Shown here: piece by piece, positions 1 through 9,804 of the stretch
Numbering within the stretch: position 1 is the stretch's first letter
Layout: each line of letters starts with the position of its first letter
From: Providencia rettgeri
GTDB lineage: Bacteria > Pseudomonadota > Gammaproteobacteria > Enterobacterales > Enterobacteriaceae
Reading direction: 5' to 3'
DNA length: 64,000 nt
Assembly: GCA_900455085.1 (NCBI GenBank)
Contig: UGTZ01000001.1
Location: 3,502,501 to 3,566,500 of the forward strand
The notes under the pieces: model-generated
What the model saw: the letters and a program-made list of their open reading frames with translations, nothing else
Told to the model about the DNA's origin: nothing
Database searches by the model: none
Program-made: the position numbers and the translations under genes

Positions 1-16
1 CACTGATTAATTAATT

Positions 17-844
17 ATGTCGACATATTTAGTAGGTGATATTCACGGTTGCTATCGTGAACTCCGTGACTTGATGGAAAGTGTTCATTTTGATCCAACC
101 AAAGACACATTATGGTTAACAGGCGATCTCGTTGCTCGCGGAGCTGAATCACTGCAAGTTTTACGCTATGTAAAAAGCCTTGGCTCAGCCGTACGTCTAG
201 TGCTTGGTAACCATGATCTCCATCTGTTGGGAATTTACTGTAAGATCAGTCGCAATAAACCCAAAGATCACCTCGATGAGTTATTACATGCCCCTGATCT
301 TGACGAACTGATCAATTGGTTACGTCGCCAACCTTTATTACAAATTGATGAAGAAAAAAAGATCTTGATGACCCATGCCGGTATGACTCCGCAATGGGAT
401 ATCAAAACAGCACGCATGTGTGCAAGAGAAGTTGAAGCAGTGCTTTCCAGTGATGCATATCCACTATTTATCGACTCCATGTATGGTGATATGCCAAATA
501 ACTGGTCTGAAAGCCTAATGGGGCTAGCACGCTTGCGTTTTAGTACCAATGCCTTAACACGTCTGCGCTACTGTTTTCCGAACGGGCAATTAGATATGAT
601 TTGCAAGGAAAACCCCAAAAAGGCACCTGCCCCACTAAAACCGTGGTTCGATCTACCAAGCCAAATTCCTGATGATTACTCGGTATTTTTTGGTCACTGG
701 GCATCGCTCGAAGGAAAATGTACCCCCGATAACGTCTATGCTTTAGATACTGGGTGCTGCTGGGGAGGAGACTTGACGCTATTCCATTGGGAAACCAAGC
801 AGTATCACCGCCAAAAGTCATATCAAAAACGCCGCAAAGAATAA
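17..844 (+). CDS. apaH: Bis(5'-nucleosyl)-tetraphosphatase (symmetrical), ApaH
   Basis: Hydrolyses diadenosine tetraphosphate symmetrically to two ADP, and in enterobacteria also removes Np4 caps from RNA. The 275-residue protein has the metallophosphatase signature in order: GDIHG (7-11), GDLVARG (36-42) and GNHD (64-67), with a later THAG metal-ligand motif near 120. Length is that of the E. coli enzyme. In E. coli apaH is the last gene of the surA-pdxA-ksgA-apaG-apaH operon; only apaH is inside this window, so upstream genes probably lie to the left. It converges on folA, and a strong 11-bp hairpin lies between them. Confidence 0.96.
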   Translation: MSTYLVGDIHGCYRELRDLMESVHFDPTKDTLWLTGDLVARGAESLQVLRYVKSLGSAVRLVLGNHDLHLLGIYCKISRNKPKDHLDELLHAPDLDELINWLRRQPLLQIDEEKKILMTHAGMTPQWDIKTARMCAREVEAVLSSDAYPLFIDSMYGDMPNNWSESLMGLARLRFSTNALTRLRYCFPNGQLDMICKENPKKAPAPLKPWFDLPSQIPDDYSVFFGHWASLEGKCTPDNVYALDTGCCWGGDLTLFHWETKQYHRQKSYQKRRKE

Positions 845-873
845 CTTTTTATATGATCAACTGTAAGTTATAG

Positions 874-901
874 CAAAATGGCGCAATTAAGCGCCATTTT
901 G
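874..901. terminator. Bidirectional terminator between apaH and folA
   Basis: Perfect 11-bp inverted repeat (CAAAATGGCGC, 6-nt loop, then its complement) between the converging apaH and folA genes. The A-rich left arm and T-rich right arm let it act in both directions. Confidence 0.75.
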
Positions 902-916
902 TGATCAAACCAAAAA

Positions 917-1411
917 TTAAGCTCTTTTGGTTAGGATCTCAAAACAATAACCATGGGTATTGTTTTCATCAGCTTCATGGTATTCCGTAAAAATAGAATC
1001 CCATTCATCAGGCTCATAAGTTGGAAAATGGGTATCACCAATAACTTCGGCATCAACATGAGTCAAATAGAGTTTATTCGCTAATGGTAAAAATTGTTGA
1101 TAAACTTTACCACCGCCAATCACCATCACTTCATCAACATTTTCAATTGCTTGTGCCGCGGCTAACGCTTCTTCAATTGACGTTACCCAAATCACATCAG
1201 AATCAGTGCCAGGAACACTGCTTAATACAATATTTACACGTTGTGGTAATGGGCGCCCAATAGATTCATAGGTCACACGCCCCATGATAACCGGTTTATT
1301 TAACGTATTTCGTTTGAACCACGCTAGATCCCCCGGCAAATTCCAAGGCATCGCTTTTTCCATGCCGATAACCTGATCGATCGCCATTGCTGCGATTAAG
1401 CTAATATTCAT
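917..1411 (-). CDS. folA: Dihydrofolate reductase
   Basis: Reduces dihydrofolate to tetrahydrofolate with NADPH and is the trimethoprim target. The 164-residue protein carries the chromosomal FolA features: W23 and D28 (E. coli W22/D27) in the sequence [11 protein letters not shown], the IMGR nucleotide-binding segment, the GGG motif (VIGGGKVY) and THFP near the end. It reads as the native housekeeping enzyme, not a mobile dfrA allele, because it sits in the conserved apaH-folA convergent pair and matches E. coli FolA along its whole length. Confidence 0.96.
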   Translation of the reverse strand: MNISLIAAMAIDQVIGMEKAMPWNLPGDLAWFKRNTLNKPVIMGRVTYESIGRPLPQRVNIVLSSVPGTDSDVIWVTSIEEALAAAQAIENVDEVMVIGGGKVYQQFLPLANKLYLTHVDAEVIGDTHFPTYEPDEWDSIFTEYHEADENNTHGYCFEILTKRA

Positions 1412-1448
1412 CTATTCACCTTAGAAACAAGATATAAAAATTGAGCAC

Positions 1449-1477
1449 ACTATACGGAAAGAGAATTGTTTCGTCGA
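1449..1477 (-). promoter_or_regulatory. Probable sigma-70 promoter of folA
   Basis: On the minus strand a TATAGT -10 box (1449-1454) lies 17 bp from a TCGACG -35-like hexamer (1472-1477), about 40 bp upstream of the folA ATG. The E. coli folA promoter also uses TATAGT. Assigned by eye only. Confidence 0.4.
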
Positions 1478-1582
1478 CTAAATTTAAGCTTCCTTAAACA
1501 GGTTTGAATCACTTATACTCAAATTGATAAACTTACGACTAAAAATAACATGAAAAAACAAAATGAACCCTCTGATATCAGC

Positions 1583-1600
1583 CTAAATACGAGTATTTAG
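1583..1600 (+). other. Perfect 18-bp palindrome upstream of the LysE exporter gene
   Basis: CTAAATAC-GA-GTATTTAG is followed by a T-rich stretch and lies about 47 bp before the exporter start codon. It could be an operator or a leader hairpin. No adjacent regulator gene explains it. Confidence 0.5.
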
Positions 1601-1646
1601 TCGGTCATTTTTATTTACCAACATTGAACGGGAAAAGAGATCAAAA

Positions 1647-2261
1647 ATGTACGAAACGAGTATTATGGTTGCGACCATCGCGGCACTCGGTATGCTTTCT
1701 CCAGGGCCTGACTTCTTTTTAATTGTCAAAAACTCAGCTCGCTATCAACGCTCTGCGGCATTAATGTCTGCATGTGGTGTGATAGTCGCTATCGCGTTGC
1801 ATATGTCCTACTGCGTTGCGGGCCTAGCTGTTTTAATTACCACCACACCTTGGCTGTTTAATATCTTAAAATACGCAGGTGCGGCCTATTTAATTTGGAT
1901 CGGTGTCAAAAGCTTACTTCCGCAATCCGGCCATAGCGTTGATCTTACGACTAGTAAACACGAAATTGTTTCATTCAAGAAAGCTTTTATGCAAGGTTTT
2001 CTCTGTAATGTATTAAACCCCAAAGCCACGCTATTCTTTTTAGCCGTCTTCACTCAAGTATTAGATGTTAATTCTACCGTCGGTGAAAAATTATGGTTTG
2101 CCTTTATTATTTGGGGCTTAGCTGTCATTTACTGGCCAATATTAGTCTTTTTGATCCAAAGTGCCCCTGTAAGAAAAGGCCTAGCAAAAGTACAAACCTA
2201 TGTTGATAAGGTTCTCGGGGTGGTATTAATCGCCTTTGGTGTTCGAGTGGCGCTAAGCTAG
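1647..2261 (+). CDS. LysE/RhtB-family amino-acid exporter
   Basis: A 204-residue integral inner-membrane protein of the LysE/RhtB family, whose members export amino acids such as threonine, homoserine or lysine. The N-terminal SPGPDFF motif (about residues 18-24) and the YLIWIG segment near residue 80 are family hallmarks. About five or six hydrophobic segments are visible, with a conserved NPKA motif near 125. A GGGAAAAGAGA Shine-Dalgarno-like stretch supports the start. It is monocistronic, followed by its own terminator. The substrate cannot be read from the sequence. Confidence 0.85.
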   Translation: MYETSIMVATIAALGMLSPGPDFFLIVKNSARYQRSAALMSACGVIVAIALHMSYCVAGLAVLITTTPWLFNILKYAGAAYLIWIGVKSLLPQSGHSVDLTTSKHEIVSFKKAFMQGFLCNVLNPKATLFFLAVFTQVLDVNSTVGEKLWFAFIIWGLAVIYWPILVFLIQSAPVRKGLAKVQTYVDKVLGVVLIAFGVRVALS

Positions 2262-2278
2262 CCTTATTAGCTCCCATC

Positions 2279-2308
2279 AAAAAAGCAGGCTAAATGCCTG
2301 CTTTTTAA
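2279..2308 (+). terminator. Terminator after the LysE-type exporter
   Basis: AAAAAGCAGGC, a 5-nt loop, then GCCTGCTTTTT. The A-tract and T-tract on the two sides would let it also serve ftsP, which converges from the right. Confidence 0.8.
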
Positions 2309-2333
2309 ATATTCAATATTGTTGTAATACGAA

Positions 2334-3749
2334 TTATTGCATTGTGTCTTGCGGTGCAACAACCAACTGCCCCACTGAACCTAAATCCGCTTTTTCCAAG
2401 TTTTGACTATAGAATAAAAAAGGAAAGTGGTTATAGGATGGCTGCATCATTTCCACTAATAATTCAACGCGACCATCAACCCATACCGTATCTTTCCAGC
2501 CATAGTCTTCTGGTGGAGTTGGTTTACCATTACGGTTTAAAACCTTAAAACGCACACCTTCAATATGAAACGCTTGCGGTTCATTCGTCGTCACAACCCA
2601 ACGCTCCCAATTACCTTGGAGACTTGAGAAATCGACCCTATTTGTATCAATGGTCGCATTGTTAATACCAAAACCATCATTAAGGTGAATATTGCGTTGT
2701 GTAATACTGGATGTGACTTGCGTTTTATCTTCAACTAATTGTGTCGGTAAGCCGTCTGTTACTAATGACATTAACCCTGTCGCTTTGATAGTTAGCACAT
2801 TAGTTGAAATTAAATTATTCGATGGCTCGAATAACCCCTTTAAGCGGTCCATAAAGGTCGCCGACTCACCTGCCGTAATAGTTAACTCTTGCGTTTTAGC
2901 CATATCAATCAAGACTTCGCGTCGTTCACCCGGCGCTAACGGTAGTTCTTGAACACTCACAGGGACAGTTAGTAAACCTTGGTCAGATGCAATCAACGAA
3001 AATGGGCGGCCATCACTGATTTTCATTACATAATTACGGGAGTTCGACGCATTTAGTAACCGTAAGCGCACCCATCCTCGAGAAACTTCAATGTATGGAT
3101 TTTGCACGCCGTTAACCAGTAATGTATCGCCTAAAAAACCATTTTCATCCGCTTTATATTCTGGAACGCCAAAATTATCTAAGCGCTTATCTTGAATAAT
3201 GACCGGAAAATCATCAACACCATAGTGTTTCGGTAAACGCAGATTTTTCGTCACATCATCTTCAATGATCCACATCCCTAATAAACCATTGTAGACTTGT
3301 TCGCCCATTTTCCCTTGAGTATTCGCATGATACCAGAGCGTTGCTGCATTTTGCCGTATCGGGATCACTGGAGACCAGTCCGCATTAGGTGAAATTAACC
3401 GTGCGGCTCCACCTATTTGTGTTCCTGGTATTTGCAAGCCACTGATAGTCATCGAAACGGCTTCAGGTAAGCGATTACTATAAATAAGCTTAATATCATC
3501 GCCATTTTTTACTTTGACAGTCGGGCCAGGAGAAGAACCATTAACTCCCCAGATATCGGCTGAATATTTTCCATCAAAAGACCAATGAATTTTTTGTAAT
3601 GTTAAAAATAATGGCTGTCCAGACCGTGATTCTAATAACGGTGGTACAGGTAAAGCTGTTGCCCCTTCTGCATTTGCATAAATAGGCGCATAGGACAAAC
3701 ATAGAGCCATCCCTGCCGCTATTAGGGTTTGGCATCGATTGAATGACAT
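2334..3749 (-). CDS. ftsP: Cell division protein FtsP (SufI), cupredoxin-fold periplasmic protein
   Basis: FtsP/SufI is a periplasmic three-domain multicopper-oxidase-like protein that lacks copper and helps stabilise the divisome under stress. The 471-residue product aligns with E. coli SufI throughout (PVPPLLESRSGQPLF, WYHANTQGKMGEQVYNGL, VIIQDKRLDNFG, GDTLLVNGVQNPY, PGERREVLID, PQAFHIEGV). The chosen ATG at 3749 has GGAG 7 nt upstream; a longer in-frame start at 3767 is less likely. The export signal is odd: E. coli has the twin-arginine SRRQF, whereas here it reads FNRCQTL, with one arginine lost. The hydrophobic core and an ANA cleavage site remain. It follows plsC in the same direction, as in E. 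coli. Confidence 0.93.
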   Translation of the reverse strand: MSFNRCQTLIAAGMALCLSYAPIYANAEGATALPVPPLLESRSGQPLFLTLQKIHWSFDGKYSADIWGVNGSSPGPTVKVKNGDDIKLIYSNRLPEAVSMTISGLQIPGTQIGGAARLISPNADWSPVIPIRQNAATLWYHANTQGKMGEQVYNGLLGMWIIEDDVTKNLRLPKHYGVDDFPVIIQDKRLDNFGVPEYKADENGFLGDTLLVNGVQNPYIEVSRGWVRLRLLNASNSRNYVMKISDGRPFSLIASDQGLLTVPVSVQELPLAPGERREVLIDMAKTQELTITAGESATFMDRLKGLFEPSNNLISTNVLTIKATGLMSLVTDGLPTQLVEDKTQVTSSITQRNIHLNDGFGINNATIDTNRVDFSSLQGNWERWVVTTNEPQAFHIEGVRFKVLNRNGKPTPPEDYGWKDTVWVDGRVELLVEMMQPSYNHFPFLFYSQNLEKADLGSVGQLVVAPQDTMQ

Positions 3750-4101
3750 AAATTCTCCGCTAAACAAAATTCCAGCGCATTTTATTATTTGATATTATAA
3801 ATATTCAGCCAATGATATGGCTAATTTTAGGTTGGCGCTAGCAATATAACTACTTAGATACAACAATTTAAGACCGCAATAATTTGTGAGCCATGATATC
3901 GCGAAAAAAGGCTAAATTCTAAAAATATCTATCCAATACATTAAAATTTAATTAATAAGATTATAAATAGTAAGGGTAAGTAATTAGAAAAGGAAAGTCA
4001 GGCAGTCGATAACAATAAAGACAGTTTATGCTATGTTCAATCTAAAATAATAGGCAATATTCACATATTACCTATTATTAAAATAAATTCAATCGGTTAG
4101 G
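3750..4101. other. Intergenic region between plsC and ftsP (352 bp)
   Basis: A+T-rich, without a convincing ORF or RNA gene. It contains a long AT-rich hairpin just after plsC and must hold the ftsP ribosome-binding site and probably its promoter. Nothing else is recognised. Confidence 0.5.
4046..4079 (-). terminator. Terminator-like hairpin downstream of plsC
   Basis: AATAATAGG pairs with CCTATTATT around an interior that also pairs (AATAT/ATATT). It lies 22 bp after the corrected plsC stop. The stem is AT-rich, so strength is uncertain. Confidence 0.45.
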
Positions 4102-4834
4102 CTATTTACCCTGTTTTGCCATCTCTTCAACCTCGAGATCGAGTTCTTTAATTTTTGCTTCCATTAAAGCATGGCAATGTTCCGATAATTCCCTCACTTG
4201 CTCACGGTATAAAGTGATGTATCAATAGGGTCTAACATTTCAATAATTACGCTACCGTTATTCCAACGGTTTAGCTTAATTTTACCTTGTGTGCTCGAAA
4301 CGCAAACAGGCACAATAGGTACCCCTGCTGCAATAGCCGCATGAAATGCCCCTGTTTTAAATGGCAATAAACCACGACCGCGACTACGCGTTCCTTCAGG
4401 GAACATCCATACGGATATTTTACGTTTTTGATCTGGTCTGCGACTTGCGTGATCGTATTATGCGCCTTAGAACGATTCGCACGGTCAATCAAAATATTAC
4501 CGGTGATCCAATACAGAAAACCAAAAAATGGAATGTAAACCAAGCTTTTTTTACCGACTGTAACTGTTCTTGGTAATACCCCATTTGACATAGTCACCAT
4601 GTCGTAATTGTTTTGGTGATTCCCTATATAAATACTTGGGCCATAACTTTTGGCTTTCTCAGGTACACGATTGATAACCTTAATCCCAAACACGACGGAT
4701 AACCGCCCAAACATATGGCCAAATGTCATTACGTGTTTTGGGTTGCGTGGGCTAAACAAGCAGTAAATACCGCCGCCTATGCACACAAAAATAGTGTAGA
4801 TAATGACAATGATCGCTCTAATCAGCGCTAACAT
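4102..4834 (-). CDS. plsC: 1-acyl-sn-glycerol-3-phosphate acyltransferase PlsC (two apparent frameshifts)
   Basis: Adds the second acyl chain to lysophosphatidic acid at the inner membrane, giving phosphatidic acid; essential in E. coli. An N-terminal membrane segment is followed by the acyltransferase motif NHQNNYD (H73, D78) and FPEGTRSRG near 140. As given, the frame breaks twice: a T5 run at 4425-4429 (one base short; correction restores KKRKISVWMFPEGT) and near 4207 (one base short; correction restores YxREQVRELSEHC to the stop at 4102). Corrected length is 244 aa against 245 in E. coli. The ATG at 4834 is preferred to an upstream one at 4870. It lies downstream of parC, as in E. coli. 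Confidence 0.92.
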
Positions 4835-4942
4835 ACTAACCCCAAATTGTAAGGGGCTTCGCAGCCCCATGATGAATATTGTCTGCTTATAAACCTTTTG
4901 AACTTCATACTCAACAAGATTTATAAGGTTTGTTTTTGTTAA

Positions 4943-7197
4943 TTATTCAGTATCTACTGGCTCAATATCAATACGCTCAATATTATGCATTCCACGCGGT
5001 AATGACGTCCCTTTACGGCCACGTTCTGAACGGTATTTTTGCAAATCTTCTGCTTTAAATTTCAGTTTCCGTTTACCGAAATGCAAGGTCATTGATGCCC
5101 CCACAGGCAAGATCATCAACCAAGTCAATAAATCATCACCCGTTGCCGCTTGCGCACCGGCAATATTGATAATTTTATTACCTTTACCTTTTGAAAGTTG
5201 AGGTAAATCTGCCACAGGGAATATCAACATACGCCCCGCTTTGGTAATTGCTAATAGCAAATCTTCCTGTTCATTATGCAGTTCAATTGGTGCTAATACT
5301 TTGGCATTTTCAGGTAAGGAGATTAAGGCCTTACCTGTTTTATTTTTAGTGACTAAATCATTAAAGGTACAAATAAAACCGTAACCTGCATCAGAAGCCA
5401 TTAAATATTTCTGTTCATCAGGCGCCATCAATACATGCTCAATGGTTGCCCCAAGCGGCAAGGTTAACTTACCGGTTAAAGGCTCACCCTGACTGCGTGC
5501 AGATGGCAATTCCAGTGGGTCCACAGAATAGCTGCGCCCTGTCGTATCAAGGAACACCGCCGCTTGGTTTGACTTGCCTCGTGCAGCTCCTTTAAAACCA
5601 TCTCCTGCTTTATAATTTAGGTTAGTCGGTTCGATATCATGCCCTTTAGCACTACGCACCCATCCCATATCAGAAAGCACAACGGTAATCGGTTCTGACG
5701 GTAAAATTTCATGTTCGCTCATTGCTTTCGCTTCTTCGCGCTCATGCAATGGAGAGCGACGGTCATCACCGTAATCTTTGGCGTCAGATTGAATCTCTTT
5801 TTTAATCAACGTATTTAAACGTCTTTCAGACCCGAGAATCGCTTGTAAATCATCGCGTTCTTTAGCCAACTCATCTTGCTCGCCACGAATTTTCATTTCC
5901 TCAAGCTTGGCTAAATGGCGTAATTTTAGCTCTAAAATAGCTTCAGCTTGGGTATCACTGATATTAAAACGTGACATTAAAACCGCTTTCGGTTCATCTT
6001 CTGTACGAATAATTTCAATGACTTCATCAATATTCAGATAGGCAATTAATAAACCATCTAAAATATGTAAACGTCTTAATACTTTTTCTAACCGATGATT
6101 TAAGCGATTACGTACGGTTTGACGACGGTAAGCAATCCACTCATTTAAGATCTCAACAAGCCCTTTTACCGCTGGTCGGTTATCTAAACCAATCATATTT
6201 AGGTTAACACGGTAACTACGCTCTAAATCTGTTGTCGCAAATAAGTGTGTCATGACTTGTTCAAGATCAACACGATTACTACGCGGAACAATCACTAAAC
6301 GAGTTGGGTTTTCGTGGTTTGATTCATCACGTAAATCTTCAACCATCGGCAATTTTTTCGCACGCATTTGGCTGGCGATTTGTTCTAAGACTTTCGCCCC
6401 AGAAACTTGATGAGGTAGAGCCGTGATAACCGCATTACCATCTTCTTTTTCCCACACAGCACGCATGCGTACAGAACCGCGCCCGTTTTGATAAATTTTA
6501 CGGATATCATCACGGGAAGAAATAATTTCTGCTTCAGTTGGATAATCTGGCCCCGGTACAAATGCCATGATGTCATCAAGATTTAGTGTCGGTTATCCAG
6601 TAAAGCAACCAACGCTTGAGCCACTTCTCGGGCGTTATGGGGTGGAATATCTGTCGCCATCCCAACCGCAATTCCCGTTGTACCGTTTAGCAGAATATTC
6701 GGTAAACGTGCCGGCAACATTTTTGGCTCGTTTAGCGTACCATCAAAGTTTGGTACCCAATCAACTGTGCCATGGCCAAGTTCGCTGAGTAAAATTTCAG
6801 CATATTTTGATAAACGTGATTCTGTATAACGCATTGCTGCGAATGATTTAGGGTCATCGGGTGCCCCCCAGTTCCCTTGGCCATCCACCAGCGGGTAGCG
6901 GTAAGAAAATGGCTGCGCCATCAACACCATCGCTTCATAACAAGCGCTATCACCATGTGGGTGATATTTACCGAGAACATCGCCCACCGTTCTGGCGGAC
7001 TTTTTGTATTTCGCAGTGTTGCTTAAGCCAAGTTCTGACATCGCATACACAATACGGCGCTGAACAGGTTTAAGCCCATCGCCAATAAATGGTAATGCCC
7101 TATCCATGATGACGTACATCGAATAGTTCAGATAGGCATTTTCAGTGAAGGCATGCAGCGGTAAACGCTCTACACCATCATGAGTAATTTCACTCAT
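4943..7197 (-). CDS. parC: DNA topoisomerase IV subunit A, ParC (one apparent frameshift)
   Basis: Catalytic, DNA-cleaving subunit of topoisomerase IV, which decatenates daughter chromosomes with ParE. The active-site tyrosine is Y124 in RYTESRL. The quinolone-determining region reads [12 protein letters not shown] with S84 and E88 (E. coli S80/E84), the susceptible state. The second segment carries the GxxDYPT-type loop, coiled-coil arm and C-terminal beta-pinwheel repeats. The reading frame breaks at about 6588; adding one C to a CC run restores [11 protein letters not shown] and a 751-aa protein (752 in E. coli). This essential gene cannot really be split, so I treat the break as a sequence error. 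Confidence 0.95.
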
Positions 7198-7230
7198 TCA
7201 ATTCGTTCCTTTCTCATCGCAATTCGAATA

Positions 7231-9128
7231 TTAGACATCAATTTCAGCCATATCGCCTTTTTCTTGCAGCCAATTACGGCGATCTTCAGAGCGTTTTTTA
7301 GCAAGAAGCATATCCATGACAGCAAGTGTTTCTTGGTAGTTTTCATCATCGATAATTAGCTGTACAAGACGACGAGTATTTGGATCTAATGTCGTTTCAC
7401 GTAATTGCAGTGGGTTCATTTCACCCAACCCTTTAAAACGTTGAACATTGGGTTTACCGCGCTTGCGGCTAAGACGTTCAAGCACAGCATTTTTTTCGCT
7501 TTCATCAAGGGCGTAAAACGTTTCTTTACCTAAATCGATACGATATAACGGTGGCATTGCCATATAGACATGCCCTGCTTTTACTAATGTTGGGAAATGA
7601 CGGACAAATAATGCACATAGCAGTGTAGCAATGTGCAAGCCATCGGAGTCCGCATCCGCAAGGATACAAATTTTCCCATAGCGCAATTGGCTAAGGTCTT
7701 CGCTATCGGGGTCTATCCCAATAGCAACAGAGATGTCATGTACCTCTTGGGAAGCTAAAACTTCATCAGAAGACACTTCCCATGTATTGAGGATTTTACC
7801 GCGCAACGGCATGATAGCTTGATATTCGCGGTCACGAGCTTGTTTTGCGGAGCCCCCAGCGGAGTCCCCTTCTACAAGGAACAATTCCGTCATACTCAGG
7901 TCTTGGGAGCTACAATCGGCTAATTTACCCGGTAATGCAGGACCACTGGTGAGTTTTTTTACGCACCACTTTTTTCGCTGCACGCATTCGGCGTTGCGCG
8001 CTAGAAATTGCCATTTCTGCGAGTTGTTCAGCCACTTGCACGTTCTGGTTAAGCCATAAACTGAAAGCATCTTTTACCACACCCGAAACAAACGCAGCAC
8101 ATTGACGCGAAGACAGACGTTCTTTCGTTTGCCCTGCAAATTGTGGGTCTTGCATTTTAACGGAAAGCACATAAGTGCAGCGCTCCCAAATGTCATCAGC
8201 GGAGAGCTTAACACCACGAGGCAATATATTACGGAATTCACAAAACTCACGCATTGCATCAAGCAACCCTTGGCGTAAACCATTAACATGGGTCCCACCT
8301 AGCGCTGTTGGGATAAGGTTGACATAACTTTCTGTTAGTAATTCCCCGCCTTCAGGCAACCAGAGCAACGCCCATTGTGCGGCTTCAGTTTCCCCGGAAA
8401 ATTCGCCTGTAAACGGTTTTGGCGGTAACGCTTCAAGGCCGTCAATTGACTCCATTAGGTAATCGGTCAACCCGTCACTGTAGCACCAGCTTTGCTCTGT
8501 ATTGTTGAGCTTATCCTTAAACGTGATTTTCACGCCAGGGCATAAAACGGCTTTAGCTTTTAAGTTATGAGTTAAACGAGTTACTGAAACTTTGGACTAT
8601 CAAAATAGCTGCCATCTGGCCAAAAATGCCACGCTAGTACCTGTGTTACGTTTGCCACAAGTCCCCTATTACATGCAAATCTTCAACCTTGTCGCCGTTC
8701 TCAAAAGCAATTTGATACACTTGGCTATCACGACGAACAGTAACTTCAATACGTTTTGATAACGCATTGACGACAGAAATCCCGACACCATGCAAACCAC
8801 CTGAGAATTGGTAGTTTTTATTGGAGAATTTTCCCCCTGCATGTAATTGCCCTAGAATCAGCTCAACAGCTGACACTTTCATTTCAGGGTGGATATCGAC
8901 AGGCATACCGCGCCCATCGTCGATTACTTCAAGGGATTGATCGGCATGTAAAATAACTTCGATGTGGCTCGCGTGCCCCGCAAGCGCTTCATCGACGCTA
9001 TTATCAATTACTTCTTGAGCCAGATGGTTCGGTCGACTGGTGTCGGTATACATCCCCGGACGACGGCGAACAGGCTCTAAACCACTGAGGACTTCAATGG
9101 CCTCTGCGTTATAACTAGATTGAGTCAT
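7231..9128 (-). CDS. parE: DNA topoisomerase IV subunit B, ParE (four apparent frameshifts)
   Basis: ATPase subunit of topoisomerase IV. Visible segments in order: GHKL ATP-binding (EVIDNSVDEAL, DDGRGMPVD, GGLHGVGISVVNAL), transducer (GGTHVNGLRQGLLDAM, KMQDPQFAGQTKERL) and TOPRIM (LFLVEGDSAGGSAKQ, ILADADSDGLHI). The frame breaks near 8663-8666 (one extra C on the plus strand), 8623-8632 (one extra), 8584-8590 (one missing) and 7954-7960 (seven Ts, six expected). Correcting all four gives 631 aa against 630 in E. coli. The start at 9128 (MTQSS) matches E. coli ParE; an upstream in-frame ATG at 9170 is less likely. It sits between yqiA and parC on the same strand. Confidence 0.94.
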
Positions 9129-9215
9129 GTTGTCATTCTGCGGTAATAGGTGATTAATTGAACTATTCAATCAGTGAGTTACTGTTGATAATAACAGTGT
9201 TCATACGTTTTGACA

Positions 9216-9797
9216 CTATTTCTCTGCCAATTGAAGGAAATCAACAATTTGAGAAAAGTAAGCTTCAAAACCAATAAAGGCATGATTACCGTCAGGTTCC
9301 ACAGTTTGTTTGCACTTTGAAAGATAGGCAACTGCCTCTCGATAATCAAGTACTTCATCGCCCATTTGCTGTAGTAGCCAGATAAGATGAGGAGATGCGA
9401 GTCTTTCAATGTATAAGGATTTTAGCTCATGGATATGCTTTTCTTCCAACACATATTGTTCATGAGTATATGGGTTTGTATTGTCGCCTAAGTAATCTTG
9501 CAGTAAATCAAAAGGACGCACTGCAGGGTTTACAACGACAGCTGGGAGCTGATAACGCTCTGAAAACCAAATCGAAAAATAACCGCCTAGTGAAGACCCA
9601 ACTAGCCCCATTTTTTCATGCTGGTGCTGTTGGATAATATCATCCAACATCGCTTGAGCTTGCTGAGGGTAGTTCGGCAATTGCGGTACAAGCATATTAA
9701 TATGTGGATAATTCTCGTCAATCCATTGCTTTAAGTTATTAGCTTTAGCGGATTGAGGTGAGCTATTAAAACCATGAATATAAAGTAGAGTAGACAT
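9216..9797 (-). CDS. yqiA: Esterase YqiA
   Basis: Alpha/beta-hydrolase of the YqiA family with in vitro esterase activity on short acyl substrates. The start MSTLLYIHGFNSSPQS includes the HGF oxyanion segment. The nucleophile elbow GSSLGG lies near residue 72, and the C-terminal DGNHAF supplies the catalytic His. The length of 193 aa is normal. The start at 9797 is chosen over 9824 because it matches E. coli YqiA and lies 7 bp after the cpdA stop, giving a tight cpdA-yqiA-parE arrangement as in E. coli. Confidence 0.9.
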   Translation of the reverse strand: MSTLLYIHGFNSSPQSAKANNLKQWIDENYPHINMLVPQLPNYPQQAQAMLDDIIQQHQHEKMGLVGSSLGGYFSIWFSERYQLPAVVVNPAVRPFDLLQDYLGDNTNPYTHEQYVLEEKHIHELKSLYIERLASPHLIWLLQQMGDEVLDYREAVAYLSKCKQTVEPDGNHAFIGFEAYFSQIVDFLQLAEK

Positions 9798-9804
9798 AAG
9801 CGAA

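Noticed and set aside
268..549. ORF opposite apaH and many similar antisense or shifted ORFs
   Set aside because: They overlap well-recognised genes in other frames, have no family pattern and no ribosome-binding site.
917..1411. Trimethoprim-resistant acquired dfrA
   Set aside because: Matches the native enterobacterial FolA in its conserved place next to apaH.
2342..2548. 68-residue plus-strand ORF over the ftsP end
   Set aside because: Shadow of ftsP with no independent support.
6588..7197. Quinolone-resistance change in ParC
   Set aside because: S84 and E88 (E. coli S80/E84) are the susceptible residues.
7231..9128. parE as pseudogene
   Set aside because: Topoisomerase IV is essential and all domains are intact once four single-base errors are corrected.
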